Positions 24,053 to 31,930 of a stretch of 64,000 nucleotides of DNA are shown in pieces. The stretch is from CAYNZV01 sp965217095 (GTDB lineage: Bacteria; Latescibacterota; UBA2968; UBA8231): assembly GCA_965217095.1 (NCBI GenBank), contig OZ244235.1, forward strand, positions 1,488,001 to 1,552,000. Reading direction: 5' to 3'. The notes under the pieces are model-generated. The model did not search any database. It saw nothing but the letters and a program-made list of their open reading frames with translations, and had not been told where the DNA came from. Position numbers and translations under genes: made by a program. Numbering within the stretch: the stretch's first letter is position 1; each line of letters begins with the position of its first letter.

Positions 24053-24085
24053 AAAAAGGACCGCCCCTGACGGAACGGTCCCTTT
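24053..24085 (-). terminator. Intrinsic terminator after flagellin gene 1
   Basis: Leftward transcript: AAAGGGACCG pairs with CGGTCCTTT (6-bp GGACCG/CGGTCC core plus AAAGG/CCTTT with one bulge), 12-base loop, followed by a run of five T (24053-24057). It lies 28 bases past the flagellin stop. Confidence 0.8.
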
Positions 24086-24113
24086 GTCCTCGATACACTA
24101 CTTTATGTTGATA

Positions 24114-25206
24114 TTACAGCAGCGACAGCGCTGAGACCTTCTGGACGTTGGCCTGCACCAACATGGCGTTGCTGCTTTGCAGCAAGATCTGGTGCCGGCT
24201 AAACTCGGTGACCTCCCTAGCCACGTCGGCGTCGCGGATGCTGGCATCGGATGCCAGAATATTCTCGAACTCGCTCTCAGTGTAGGCGATGGTGGAGGAC
24301 AGCCGATTCTGCACCGCCCCCAAGGCCCCCCGCTGATTGGCTACGGTCTCCACGGCGCGGTCGATCGTTGCCAGCGATTGACGCGCCGTGGAGATGCTGG
24401 AGATCGATAGGGACTGCAGGTTGAGATTGGATCCCGAGGCCCTCAGATCGGAGATGCCGAGCTCGATTCGATTGACGAAACCGTCTCGGGGGCCAACCTG
24501 AAACACTCCTCCAGTACCTTCTGTAACAACGATTTGTGCCCCGTTTAGATCGCCGTCGACGTAATCGCCCGTAGCACCGCTGGCGCCGACACCGGCCAGG
24601 GAGACTTGAACACCCAGGCGGTCGAAATTCGCGATAACGGAGGTTCCTGTGGCAACGTTACCTCCGTCGAGCCGCGTGCCCATATCGAGGGTCTGGGTCA
24701 CGGTGCCATTGCCCAGGGTGATGTCCCCATCCGCCGCGGTGTCCTGGCAGGTGTAGGTGCCGCCCTGGGCCGCCGAAAGCGAGACCTTGACGACCCCTGT
24801 CGTGTTGCTGGTGGTGATCGCGGAGGACGCCGGTCTACCTGATTTCCGAAACCAGTTGATTGAACTCCGCAGAGAGTGACTCCCGATTCGCGTCGTTAAT
24901 CGTACTGTTGGAGGACTGCACGGACAGCTCGCGCATGCGCACGAGAACGTTGTTTACCACCTGCAACGACCCTTCCGCAACCTGCAGCAGGTTCGAGGCC
25001 TGTTCGGCATTGCGAACATTCTGGCGCAATCCCGACAGTTCGCCCCGCATTCCCTCCGATACAACGAGGCCTGAAGCATCATCCGCAGCCCGATTTACCC
25101 GTAACCCGGACGACAAACGCTCCAGTTGTCGTTGCATGCCCATATTGTTCCGGCCAATAGATCGCTGAACGTTTATGGCCGAAATGTTGTTGTTCACCCT
25201 AAGCAT
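24114..25206 (-). pseudogene. Flagellin gene 1, reading frame broken in the middle
   Basis: The ATG at 25206 (AGGGAG seven bases before it) opens with LRVNNNISAINVQRS and ERLSSGLRVNRAADDASGL, the flagellin D0/D1 helices. The frame stops at 24835, right after FNQLVSEI. Another frame then continues through SAITTSNTTGVVKV and the variable domain to the C-terminal D0 helix (SNAMLVQANVQKVSALSLL) at 24114. The expected RIA..YN..TLLSGFGN link is missing, so roughly 60 bases appear to be deleted at about 24835-24845. It may be a dead paralogue or an assembly collapse among five similar flagellin genes. Confidence 0.82.
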
Positions 25207-25346
25207 TATGAGTCTCCCTGGCGCAATGCCAGTATTTCTAAACTTATCACTATCTATTAATACGAGCCTTACATCTTTACCGCCTATGAAGTGATCCCCA
25301 CTCCACAAGAGGAAATTCCAAGGATGGCAGTCGCCTCCTGTTCCGT

Positions 25347-25374
25347 TTATCGGTGGCTCGTACCTCGTACTTTA
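25347..25374 (-). promoter_or_regulatory. Sigma28-type promoter of flagellin gene 1
   Basis: On the minus strand TAAAGTAC (25367-25374) and ACCGATAA (25347-25354) match the flagellar sigma28 consensus TAAAGTTT/GCCGATAA, with a 12-base rather than 11-base spacer. It lies about 140 bases before the start codon. Confidence 0.65.
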
Positions 25375-25424
25375 GCGGTTTCTCGCAAAAAAACCGAAAT
25401 TTTCTCCGCCAGCTCCAAAAAAAG

Positions 25425-25451
25425 TAAAGCTCGCCTACCTGGGGCCGATAT
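25425..25451 (+). promoter_or_regulatory. Sigma28-type promoter of flagellin gene 2
   Basis: TAAAGCTC (25425-25432), an 11-base spacer and GCCGATAT (25444-25451). Spacing is exact and the -10 element has seven of eight consensus bases. It faces flagellin gene 2, whose ATG is 100 bases downstream. Confidence 0.85.
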
Positions 25452-25457
25452 CTACAA

Positions 25458-25479
25458 CATGATACCAAGTTATATCATG
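25458..25479 (+). repeat. Inverted repeat at the start of the flagellin gene 2 transcript
   Basis: CATGATA and TATCATG (7 bp) flank an 8-base centre, directly downstream of the sigma28 -10 element. It could be an operator or a 5' mRNA hairpin. Confidence 0.45.
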
Positions 25480-25550
25480 TATTATCACACATGAACCAAC
25501 TGGAATCGTTTCCACCCATACGGAGGATTTAGAACAAGGAGGTTCTAACC

Positions 25551-26714
25551 ATGTCGGTTCACATAGTGCACAACTCCGCAGTCGCCCGCGCCAACAACGC
25601 TTTTTCGAAAATAGAGCGTTCCGCTCAACCCCAGCTCTCTATGCTTGCTTCCGGACTCGCCATAAACTCCGGGAAGGATGGTGGCGCTCGTCTCTCGGTT
25701 TCGGAAGGAATGCGCGCCGAAATCGGGGGTTTGACGGTGGGAACACGCAATGCAGAAAATGCTTTGGATCTTCTCAAGACAGCAGAGGGGGCACTCAATG
25801 AGGTAAGTGCGATTCTCATTCGCATGCGGGAGTTGTCGACCGAGGCCACCACTGCCACGTTGAACGACAACAATCGAGCCGGCTTGGGGTCGGAGTTCAA
25901 CCAGTTAAAGGAATACATCGATCGCATCGCCAAGCTGGCCAGCTACAACAACAAGCCGTTGTTGAACGGTTTTGGAAACGAAGCGAACGCCGACCTCACT
26001 ACGGCGTTGGCTCAGAACACAGATACAGGACTTCACAGCCTGACGGTTAGCGGTGCCGACGTCGGTACCTACACTTTTGTAGACGACGGCGCCGACAACA
26101 CCCTGACCCTGGGAAATGGCGTCGTCACGCAGACGGTAAACTTCGGATCTCGCATGGTTGACGGCGCTGTTCCCGAGGGCACAACCTTCGCGCTTACCTT
26201 TGACCGGTTGGGCTTGGAATTGGAGCTATCGGGCGACAATGTGCAAGGCGCCGCAGGGTCCTATCGAGATGGTGATCTCGATGGGCACAAGATTGTGATC
26301 GAAGAAGGAATCGGCAGCTTTCAGCTGGGCAGCGATGCCGTACCCGCAGATCGCATCGACTACGACATTCCCGACATGACGGTGGGAGGAAAGTTTCTCG
26401 ATATTGGAGGAATCAGTGTCGACACCCGCGACGCCTCTAGGCGAGCGCTCGTGCAGGTAGATCGAGCTATCGAAAAGGTGGCGAACGTGCGTGGGGAGAT
26501 CGGAGCGCTTATCAACCGAATGGAGAACACGATCGATTTTACCACGAACTCCATCGAGAACCTGCATGCCTCGGAATCCACGGTTCGGGATGCGGACTAC
26601 GCCCAGGCAACAAGCAGTTTGGCGAAGAGCCAGATTCTGCGCGACATGACGACGAGTGTCATGGTCATGGCCCGCGTGCCGGTGAACATGGTGATGAGCC
26701 TGCTCGCGCAATAG
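25551..26714 (+). CDS. Divergent flagellin-family protein (flagellin gene 2)
   Basis: A 387-residue flagellin with the usual N-terminal and C-terminal helical domains around a variable centre. The N terminus is unusual: IHR/RLSSG-type motifs are replaced by IERSAQPQLSMLASGLAINS and the DDAAGLA segment by KDGGARLSVSEGMRAEIGGL. The C terminus ends in RVPVNMVMSLLAQ instead of the usual QAN...LL. This suggests a specialised filament part, cap-proximal or junction protein, rather than the bulk flagellin. It has its own sigma28 promoter and the AAGGAGG ribosome site, and lies divergent to flagellin gene 1. It converges on the GT39 gene 14 bases away. Confidence 0.85.
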   Translation: MSVHIVHNSAVARANNAFSKIERSAQPQLSMLASGLAINSGKDGGARLSVSEGMRAEIGGLTVGTRNAENALDLLKTAEGALNEVSAILIRMRELSTEATTATLNDNNRAGLGSEFNQLKEYIDRIAKLASYNNKPLLNGFGNEANADLTTALAQNTDTGLHSLTVSGADVGTYTFVDDGADNTLTLGNGVVTQTVNFGSRMVDGAVPEGTTFALTFDRLGLELELSGDNVQGAAGSYRDGDLDGHKIVIEEGIGSFQLGSDAVPADRIDYDIPDMTVGGKFLDIGGISVDTRDASRRALVQVDRAIEKVANVRGEIGALINRMENTIDFTTNSIENLHASESTVRDADYAQATSSLAKSQILRDMTTSVMVMARVPVNMVMSLLAQ

Positions 26715-26728
26715 CACCGAATCTCGGT

Positions 26729-28450
26729 TCAGATGAGACGGAACACGCGGATCCCACTCCCCCGCGTGCTGGCGCTAGCCTCTACGGCGAACTCCAATTC
26801 GACAGTGGGGTTGTCGACGCTTAGTAGCTGCTCGAAATAAGCCCGATTCTTCAGGTATCGGTAACGGGCCGCCCCCTGCCCGGGGGGTGCGTACTCTCCC
26901 AGGTAACGCTGGTAGATCGCGACAGGTAGCACAATGAACTGTGCTCCCTTGCTCTTGAGCTGCAATGGTGTCATCAAAGCCCGACGAAACACCCGTTCGG
27001 TTTCGGCGTCGCTCATGTCCACCTCATCGCGTAGCGCGTGCGGCACCCACGGTTTCTTCAGCCACACCTCCATATTGACCAGTCTGTAGGTCGGTTGCCC
27101 CCGCCACTCCTCTTTCAGACGTCGCCGTGTGCGCTCGTCACCGGTGTAATAACGCAAGATGCCCGCCTGAGCATCCTGCAATCGCAACCGCGGACAGTAT
27201 GGTAGCCAGGTCATGGCGATCGTCGAACCACTTGGGATGTTGGTTGTAATCCAGTTGGCGACTAATTCGCGCGTGTCGACAAGACCGCGCTCCAGGTTCT
27301 GCTCGATTATCAGCTTTAGGTTGGGCGCGACGCACAACAGAGATACGACCAGGAACAACCAATTCTGACGCGCCATCACTGAAAAACGCTGAAGGAACTG
27401 GCAGACGATGCCTGCAGCGAGGATGCACAGAAGGGGGTAGAACTGAATCAGATAATGTAGACTCTCACGGGTCCAGCTACCGATGTAGAGAAAACTCGGC
27501 ACCCACGCCGACAGGAAGATCAGATCTAGGGCACTTCGCCGCACCAAGGCCAGACCCACTCCAACCACGAAAAGCACGCCAAGAAGATGTTCTAGTTGCA
27601 CCAAATCGCGGAAGATCCACCACCAGGGTGTCGTTTCCGAGAGGGAAAAGGCGAGGCTCGACACTTGGTACCGACCCAATGCCAGATATTTCTCGTGGGT
27701 TAAAAAGAGATAGGGCGAGGCGACAATCAACGCGAGGAATGCTACCCCGACACACAGCCCGATCTTGAGAAATCCTTCCCTTGAGATCAGCGAAAGCCCT
27801 GACCTGCGGCGGTGCAGCATGTGGGCCGCCACCAGGGATAGCGCGACGAGCCCGCCATTGTATTTTGTCGCCACCAGTAGACCTGCCGAAATGCCGCCGA
27901 GAACGAACAGAGCCGTTCGGCCACTCTCGTAGATGCGCCAGGCAATGTAGAATGCTAGGACCGCGAACAGAGCCATTGTGCTGTCGGGAAGCGCTTGGTG
28001 GGCTTGCCCGACAGGCACCACCGCGGCAGCAGCAAACACCATTGCTACCATTGCCACAGTCCGATCGCAGGCGCGTTTCGCCAGCAGGTAAGTCGTCAGC
28101 ACGGTTGCGGTAGCGACCACGGCACTTAAGAATCTGCCTGTTAGGACCGAGCGTGCCGGATCCACGTAGGAGGCGTACACCACCGATTCCCAGGCGCTAC
28201 CGACATCGGTCAACAGCCCGAGCCAGTAGCTGACCCACAAGCCGGCAGCGTTCAGATAGGAATAAAATGCGGGATAGGTGAATTCCGTGGGTAGCAGCGT
28301 GGCGCTGCGGTAGAAGTTCCACACGCTGGCAGCAACTCCCACTTCATCTACGTGGCCGTAGAATTGAGGGTACCCTTGTTGGAATCCCCAGAGTCTGAGA
28401 ACGAACGCGCCTAGGAGTCCGCCGGCAAGCAATAAATTATCCCGATTCAT
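26729..28450 (-). CDS. Membrane glycosyltransferase of the GT39/PMT type (ArnT-like)
   Basis: A polytopic glycosyltransferase of about 573 residues with roughly eleven hydrophobic segments and a soluble C-terminal domain. Such enzymes use polyprenyl-phosphate sugars as donors. The first loop carries the acidic motif HVDEVGVAASVW, which fits the DE-type catalytic site of the family. The start at 28450 (MNRDNLLLAGG) follows the GT2 gene by four bases; an ATG at 28474 would overlap it. The upstream GT2 would make the lipid-linked sugar, so the two could form a donor-transferase pair. The acceptor is unknown. Confidence 0.83.
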   Translation of the reverse strand: MNRDNLLLAGGLLGAFVLRLWGFQQGYPQFYGHVDEVGVAASVWNFYRSATLLPTEFTYPAFYSYLNAAGLWVSYWLGLLTDVGSAWESVVYASYVDPARSVLTGRFLSAVVATATVLTTYLLAKRACDRTVAMVAMVFAAAAVVPVGQAHQALPDSTMALFAVLAFYIAWRIYESGRTALFVLGGISAGLLVATKYNGGLVALSLVAAHMLHRRRSGLSLISREGFLKIGLCVGVAFLALIVASPYLFLTHEKYLALGRYQVSSLAFSLSETTPWWWIFRDLVQLEHLLGVLFVVGVGLALVRRSALDLIFLSAWVPSFLYIGSWTRESLHYLIQFYPLLCILAAGIVCQFLQRFSVMARQNWLFLVVSLLCVAPNLKLIIEQNLERGLVDTRELVANWITTNIPSGSTIAMTWLPYCPRLRLQDAQAGILRYYTGDERTRRRLKEEWRGQPTYRLVNMEVWLKKPWVPHALRDEVDMSDAETERVFRRALMTPLQLKSKGAQFIVLPVAIYQRYLGEYAPPGQGAARYRYLKNRAYFEQLLSVDNPTVELEFAVEASASTRGSGIRVFRLI

Positions 28451-28454
28451 CTCT

Positions 28455-29147
28455 CTATCTCGAAGACACCGCATAACGAAAGATGGTCCACAGTATCTTA
28501 TAACCCGCCCTGATGGATCCTATCACGGTACCGGAAATCTTTGAGACCCCAATGCGACGACGATAGCGCACCGGAATTTCACAACATCGCAACCCCAGTC
28601 GCGCCGCTTTCACCTGCATTTCTACGGTCCAGCCGTAATCGCGATCAGCCATGCCCAGTTGCAGAAGTTGCTCGTAACCAATCGCCCTGAAAGGTCCCAG
28701 ATCGGTAAACCGCACACCGAACAGCGCCCGAATCAACATGGTGGCCAGGGCATTTCCGAACCGAGCTTGGGGGGCTAGAGCGCCCCGTTCCCGCTGGCCC
28801 AATACCCGCGATCCAATAGTCAGATCCACCCGGTTCTCCGCAATGGGAGCAACCAGCTGGGGAAGCTCGTCCGGGTGATCGCTGTAGTCTCCGTCCAAGA
28901 ATACGACAACGTCCGGACTCTTGAGTGCTGCCATGCCTGCCAGGCAAGCCCGGCCGTACCCGCGCTCCGGCTCCAGCACGACGGTTGCCCCCAGCTCTGC
29001 GGCGATCTCCCCTGTTCTATCCGTCGAGCCGTTGTCCACCACGATCAATTGCCGTATACAAGAAGGAAGATCTCCTATCACGGACGCGATCGCCCGCTCC
29101 TCGTTAAGCGCGGGGATGATTACGGCAATGGAGACGGACCGATCCAT
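28455..29147 (-). CDS. Family 2 glycosyltransferase (dolichol-phosphate mannosyltransferase-like)
   Basis: A 230-residue GT-A enzyme without obvious membrane anchors. The N-terminal SIAVIIPALNEERAI, VDNGSTDRT and the DGDYSDHPDELP segment (DxD site) fit a polyprenyl-phosphate glucose or mannose synthase. GGGG-like Shine-Dalgarno sits just before the ATG. It follows the lipoprotein gene by 46 bases and feeds the GT39 gene next to it. Confidence 0.88.
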   Translation of the reverse strand: MDRSVSIAVIIPALNEERAIASVIGDLPSCIRQLIVVDNGSTDRTGEIAAELGATVVLEPERGYGRACLAGMAALKSPDVVVFLDGDYSDHPDELPQLVAPIAENRVDLTIGSRVLGQRERGALAPQARFGNALATMLIRALFGVRFTDLGPFRAIGYEQLLQLGMADRDYGWTVEMQVKAARLGLRCCEIPVRYRRRIGVSKISGTVIGSIRAGYKILWTIFRYAVSSR

Positions 29148-29193
29148 TTCCCCACGGGAGGAATCTCGATTCGCAGAGCTGCTGTCGGAGGAA

Positions 29194-30042
29194 TTATTGA
29201 AGATGGCTTTCGAGCCACGAGAACAGCGACTCGGAAGCGGCGGGGATATTGTTTAGAAGCGCAAGACCGTGATCGCTGGCACCGTCGAAAACGATAAGAT
29301 TGGGATCCGTCGTTATGGTGGCCAACGAGCCGGCGAATCCGGCATAGCTGAGCACCCTGCCGTCTTCGAGGGGCAGCACATCCGCGCTGCCGACCATGTA
29401 GAGGATCGAATGGGGGCCGAACGGATTGATGCCAGCACCTATCACCGCGGGTGAAGCATCCTCTCCCACCCATATTCCGGGGGACAGGGCCACGGCCGCT
29501 TTGATGCGCTGAGGAATGGCACCCATTATGACGAATGCGACGTTGCCGCCCACACCGTCTCCAATCACGGCCACCTTTCCGGCATCGACTTCGGGACGAG
29601 CTTGCAACCAGCTTACCGCAGCGCTGACATCGAGATAGCTATTTTCGAGATCCTCCAACGAAATTTGCAAACGATAGCCAGGACCGTCGGGAAGAGATGT
29701 ACCGCCGTGTCCACGAAGATCGATAGCCAGGACGTTAAATCCGCCTTCCAAAAGATCCAGGAACAAGGAGGTGTTCTGCAACCACTCCTCCTTGCCGGTG
29801 CCCAATTCGTGAACGAGAATAACGGTGCGGTTCTTGGTCTCTTCGTCCAGTACGCCGAACAACGCACTGATCTGGATTCCGTCAATGGTGGGAAAGGAGA
29901 CCTGCTCGACAGCGTAGACACGGCCCGTCCCGGCGTCGAAACCCGGACCGGTAATGGAACCGTCGGAGTTCCCGTCGCCACAGCCCGAAATCCCCACCAA
30001 GAACAGCACGAGGAGTAGTGGCCATCGAATATTTCGCGTCAT
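29194..30042 (-). CDS. Alpha/beta-hydrolase-fold lipoprotein lacking the nucleophile serine
   Basis: Lipoprotein of 282 residues: signal peptide RWPLLLVLFLVGISGC with a lipobox cysteine. The hydrolase core is clear (ILVHELGTGKEEWLQN, VLAIDLRGHGGTS), but the nucleophile elbow reads VIGDGVGGNVAF where the family has GxSxG; the serine position is glycine. Candidate Asp and His remain (DVLPLEDGR, SDHGLAL). It is therefore probably not an active esterase unless the alignment is shifted. It begins the leftward cluster with GT2 and GT39, and is divergent from the ECF ATPase gene. Confidence 0.8.
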   Translation of the reverse strand: MTRNIRWPLLLVLFLVGISGCGDGNSDGSITGPGFDAGTGRVYAVEQVSFPTIDGIQISALFGVLDEETKNRTVILVHELGTGKEEWLQNTSLFLDLLEGGFNVLAIDLRGHGGTSLPDGPGYRLQISLEDLENSYLDVSAAVSWLQARPEVDAGKVAVIGDGVGGNVAFVIMGAIPQRIKAAVALSPGIWVGEDASPAVIGAGINPFGPHSILYMVGSADVLPLEDGRVLSYAGFAGSLATITTDPNLIVFDGASDHGLALLNNIPAASESLFSWLESHLQ

Positions 30043-30136
30043 CTGTTTTGTCCGTCTTCCGCAGTCATGGCTGTCCTGTGTTTGGACGTCGACGACTGGT
30101 TTTATTATCGCTAAATAAAGCCCAGTCGCCTACGAA

Positions 30137-30158
30137 AGTCAATCAGCGCTGATTGACT
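30137..30158. repeat. Perfect 22-bp palindrome (candidate operator)
   Basis: AGTCAATCAGC followed by its exact complement, with no central gap. It lies between the hydrolase-like lipoprotein gene (minus) and the ECF ATPase gene (plus), about 60 bases before the latter, where a repressor could control one or both genes. A perfect 11-bp half-site is unlikely by chance. Confidence 0.65.
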
Positions 30159-30220
30159 GCATACGCGCGTAAACCTATTGGTTGTTGTTTGTGGCTAACC
30201 CTAATCGAGAGTTTTGCTTC

Positions 30221-31930
30221 ATGATTCTGGCGGAAAATCTCACCTACTCTCATCCCGGAAACATACCCGGAATAACGGGCGTCAGCATAGAGATCTCTGC
30301 CGGTTCGCGGGTCGCCATACTGGGCGCCAACGGGTCTGGCAAGAGCACGCTCGCGCGCTGTCTGAACGGCATTTACGTGCCGCAATCCGGACGTGTTCTA
30401 GTCGACGGTCTGACTGTTGGAGATCCCGCGGCAACCTACGAGATCCGCCGCCGGGTCGGCATGGTGTTTCAGAATCCCGACGATCAGCTTGTCTCGACCT
30501 CGGTGGAGGGCGAAATCGCCTTTGGATTGGAAAACATCTCCGTGCCGACGGCGGAGATGCGGCATCGGGTTGACGAGACTCTCGAAATCTTCCACCTGAC
30601 TCAGTACCGCAAACGCCATCCGCACAACCTGTCAGGCGGCGAGAAACAGAGGGTAGCTATCGCGGCCGTTGTCGCGCTGCGACCCCAGTACCTCGTATTG
30701 GATGAACCAACATCGCTGTTGGATCCAAAAGCGAAACGGGACATCAACGACCTGCTAGCCAGACTGACATCCGAGCTCGGGATCGCCTGTGTTATGATCA
30801 CGCAGGATCCAGAAGAAAGTGTCGGCGCGGACCGTATTCTGATGTTGGATCGGGGTCGATTGGCACATAGCGGTCCACCCGAACAGGTCTTCGCAAACCC
30901 GAGCGCATTGCGCGACATCGGACTCGACGTTCCCTTTGCCGCTGCCGTCGGCGAACGCCTCGCCCACCTGCTGCCGTCCGGTCGGGGACCCTACTTGAGC
31001 CTGGGAGATCTCGCTGCCGATCTGGCGCCGGTATGCCCCCCCGCCCCGGATCAACCGGCTCGCGAAGAAGGTGACGGACGCGGAGCCGCTGTGTTGCGCA
31101 CTGAAGCGCTCTGGCACAAGTACGATGTGGGGTTACCCTCCGAACATGTGGCAATTCGCGACGTATCGATAGAGATTCCACGCGGGTCGATCCTGGCGAT
31201 GGTCGGCCCGAGCGGTTCCGGCAAGACGACACTGGCTCAACATTTCAACGCCTTGCTGGAACCCTCGAGCGGTCGTGTGGTTCTGGAAGAAACGGATTTC
31301 TGGAGCGGAGGTTTGGACAAGGTTGAGATTCGACGCCGTGTGGGATTTGCCTTTCAGTTCCCCGAGCTTCAACTGTTCGAGGAGACGGTTTTGAGCGACG
31401 TGGCGTTCGGCCCCACGAACCTGGGCTTTCCCAAGGACGAAGCAAAACGGGCTGCGGTGGACGCGCTCGATTCGGTGGGGTTGCCGGCAGCGGTATTCGG
31501 CGAACGCTCTCCGTTCTCGCTGAGCGGCGGAGAAATGCGACGTGTGGCACTGGCCGGCATCTTGGCTATGGCACCCGAAGTGCTGGTGTTGGACGAACCC
31601 ACAGCCGGCCTGGATCCGCAGGGGTCGGATCAGATTTGCAAGCTCCTGATGGACTTGCGCGAGAGGGGGCACACGGTGGTTTTGATTGCGCACGACATGG
31701 ACCTGGTGACCCGTCTAGCCAGCGAAATGATTCTGCTGAATCATTCGCGTCTGGAGCTACAAGGGTCAATGCGCTCTATCGTTTCGAATATCGAGCTACT
31801 GCAGGAGAACGGCCTTGAAGCACCGAACCCGGCAAAGCTTGCCTATGCTCTGGGCGAGGTTGGCTGTAAGGTTCCCACCCGGCTTCTCACGATCGATGAC
31901 CTAGTCGATTACTTCGTCGATAACCAATGA
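30221..31930 (+). CDS. ecfA: ECF transporter ATPase, two ATP-binding domains in one chain
   Basis: A fusion of two ABC ATPases of the energy-coupling-factor type, 569 residues. Domain 1 has Walker A GANGSGKST, Q-loop FQNPDDQLVS, signature LSGGEKQR and Walker B YLVLDEPTSLLDP; domain 2 has GPSGSGKTT, FQFPELQLFEET, LSGGEMRR and VLVLDEPTAGLDP. The FQxP(D/E)xQL Q-loops are the mark of EcfA proteins for vitamin or metal import. The EcfT and S subunits are not beside it. I chose the ATG at 30221 (MILAENLTYSHPG). The stop overlaps the pyrC start (ATGA). Confidence 0.9.
   Translation: MILAENLTYSHPGNIPGITGVSIEISAGSRVAILGANGSGKSTLARCLNGIYVPQSGRVLVDGLTVGDPAATYEIRRRVGMVFQNPDDQLVSTSVEGEIAFGLENISVPTAEMRHRVDETLEIFHLTQYRKRHPHNLSGGEKQRVAIAAVVALRPQYLVLDEPTSLLDPKAKRDINDLLARLTSELGIACVMITQDPEESVGADRILMLDRGRLAHSGPPEQVFANPSALRDIGLDVPFAAAVGERLAHLLPSGRGPYLSLGDLAADLAPVCPPAPDQPAREEGDGRGAAVLRTEALWHKYDVGLPSEHVAIRDVSIEIPRGSILAMVGPSGSGKTTLAQHFNALLEPSSGRVVLEETDFWSGGLDKVEIRRRVGFAFQFPELQLFEETVLSDVAFGPTNLGFPKDEAKRAAVDALDSVGLPAAVFGERSPFSLSGGEMRRVALAGILAMAPEVLVLDEPTAGLDPQGSDQICKLLMDLRERGHTVVLIAHDMDLVTRLASEMILLNHSRLELQGSMRSIVSNIELLQENGLEAPNPAKLAYALGEVGCKVPTRLLTIDDLVDYFVDNQ

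Larger units (their letters stand above)
25207..25550. other. Intergenic region between two divergent flagellin genes
   Basis: This 344-base gap holds two facing sigma28-type promoters (25347-25374 minus, 25425-25451 plus), an inverted repeat after the plus-strand -10 element and the Shine-Dalgarno AAGGAGG of flagellin gene 2. I see no gene in it; the open frame that enters from the minus-strand side is an upstream extension of flagellin gene 1. Confidence 0.8.

Noticed and set aside
30182..30220. An upstream TTG start for the ECF ATPase
   Set aside because: The first 13 residues (LFVANPNREFCF) are not part of an ABC ATPase; the ATG at 30221 gives the usual start.
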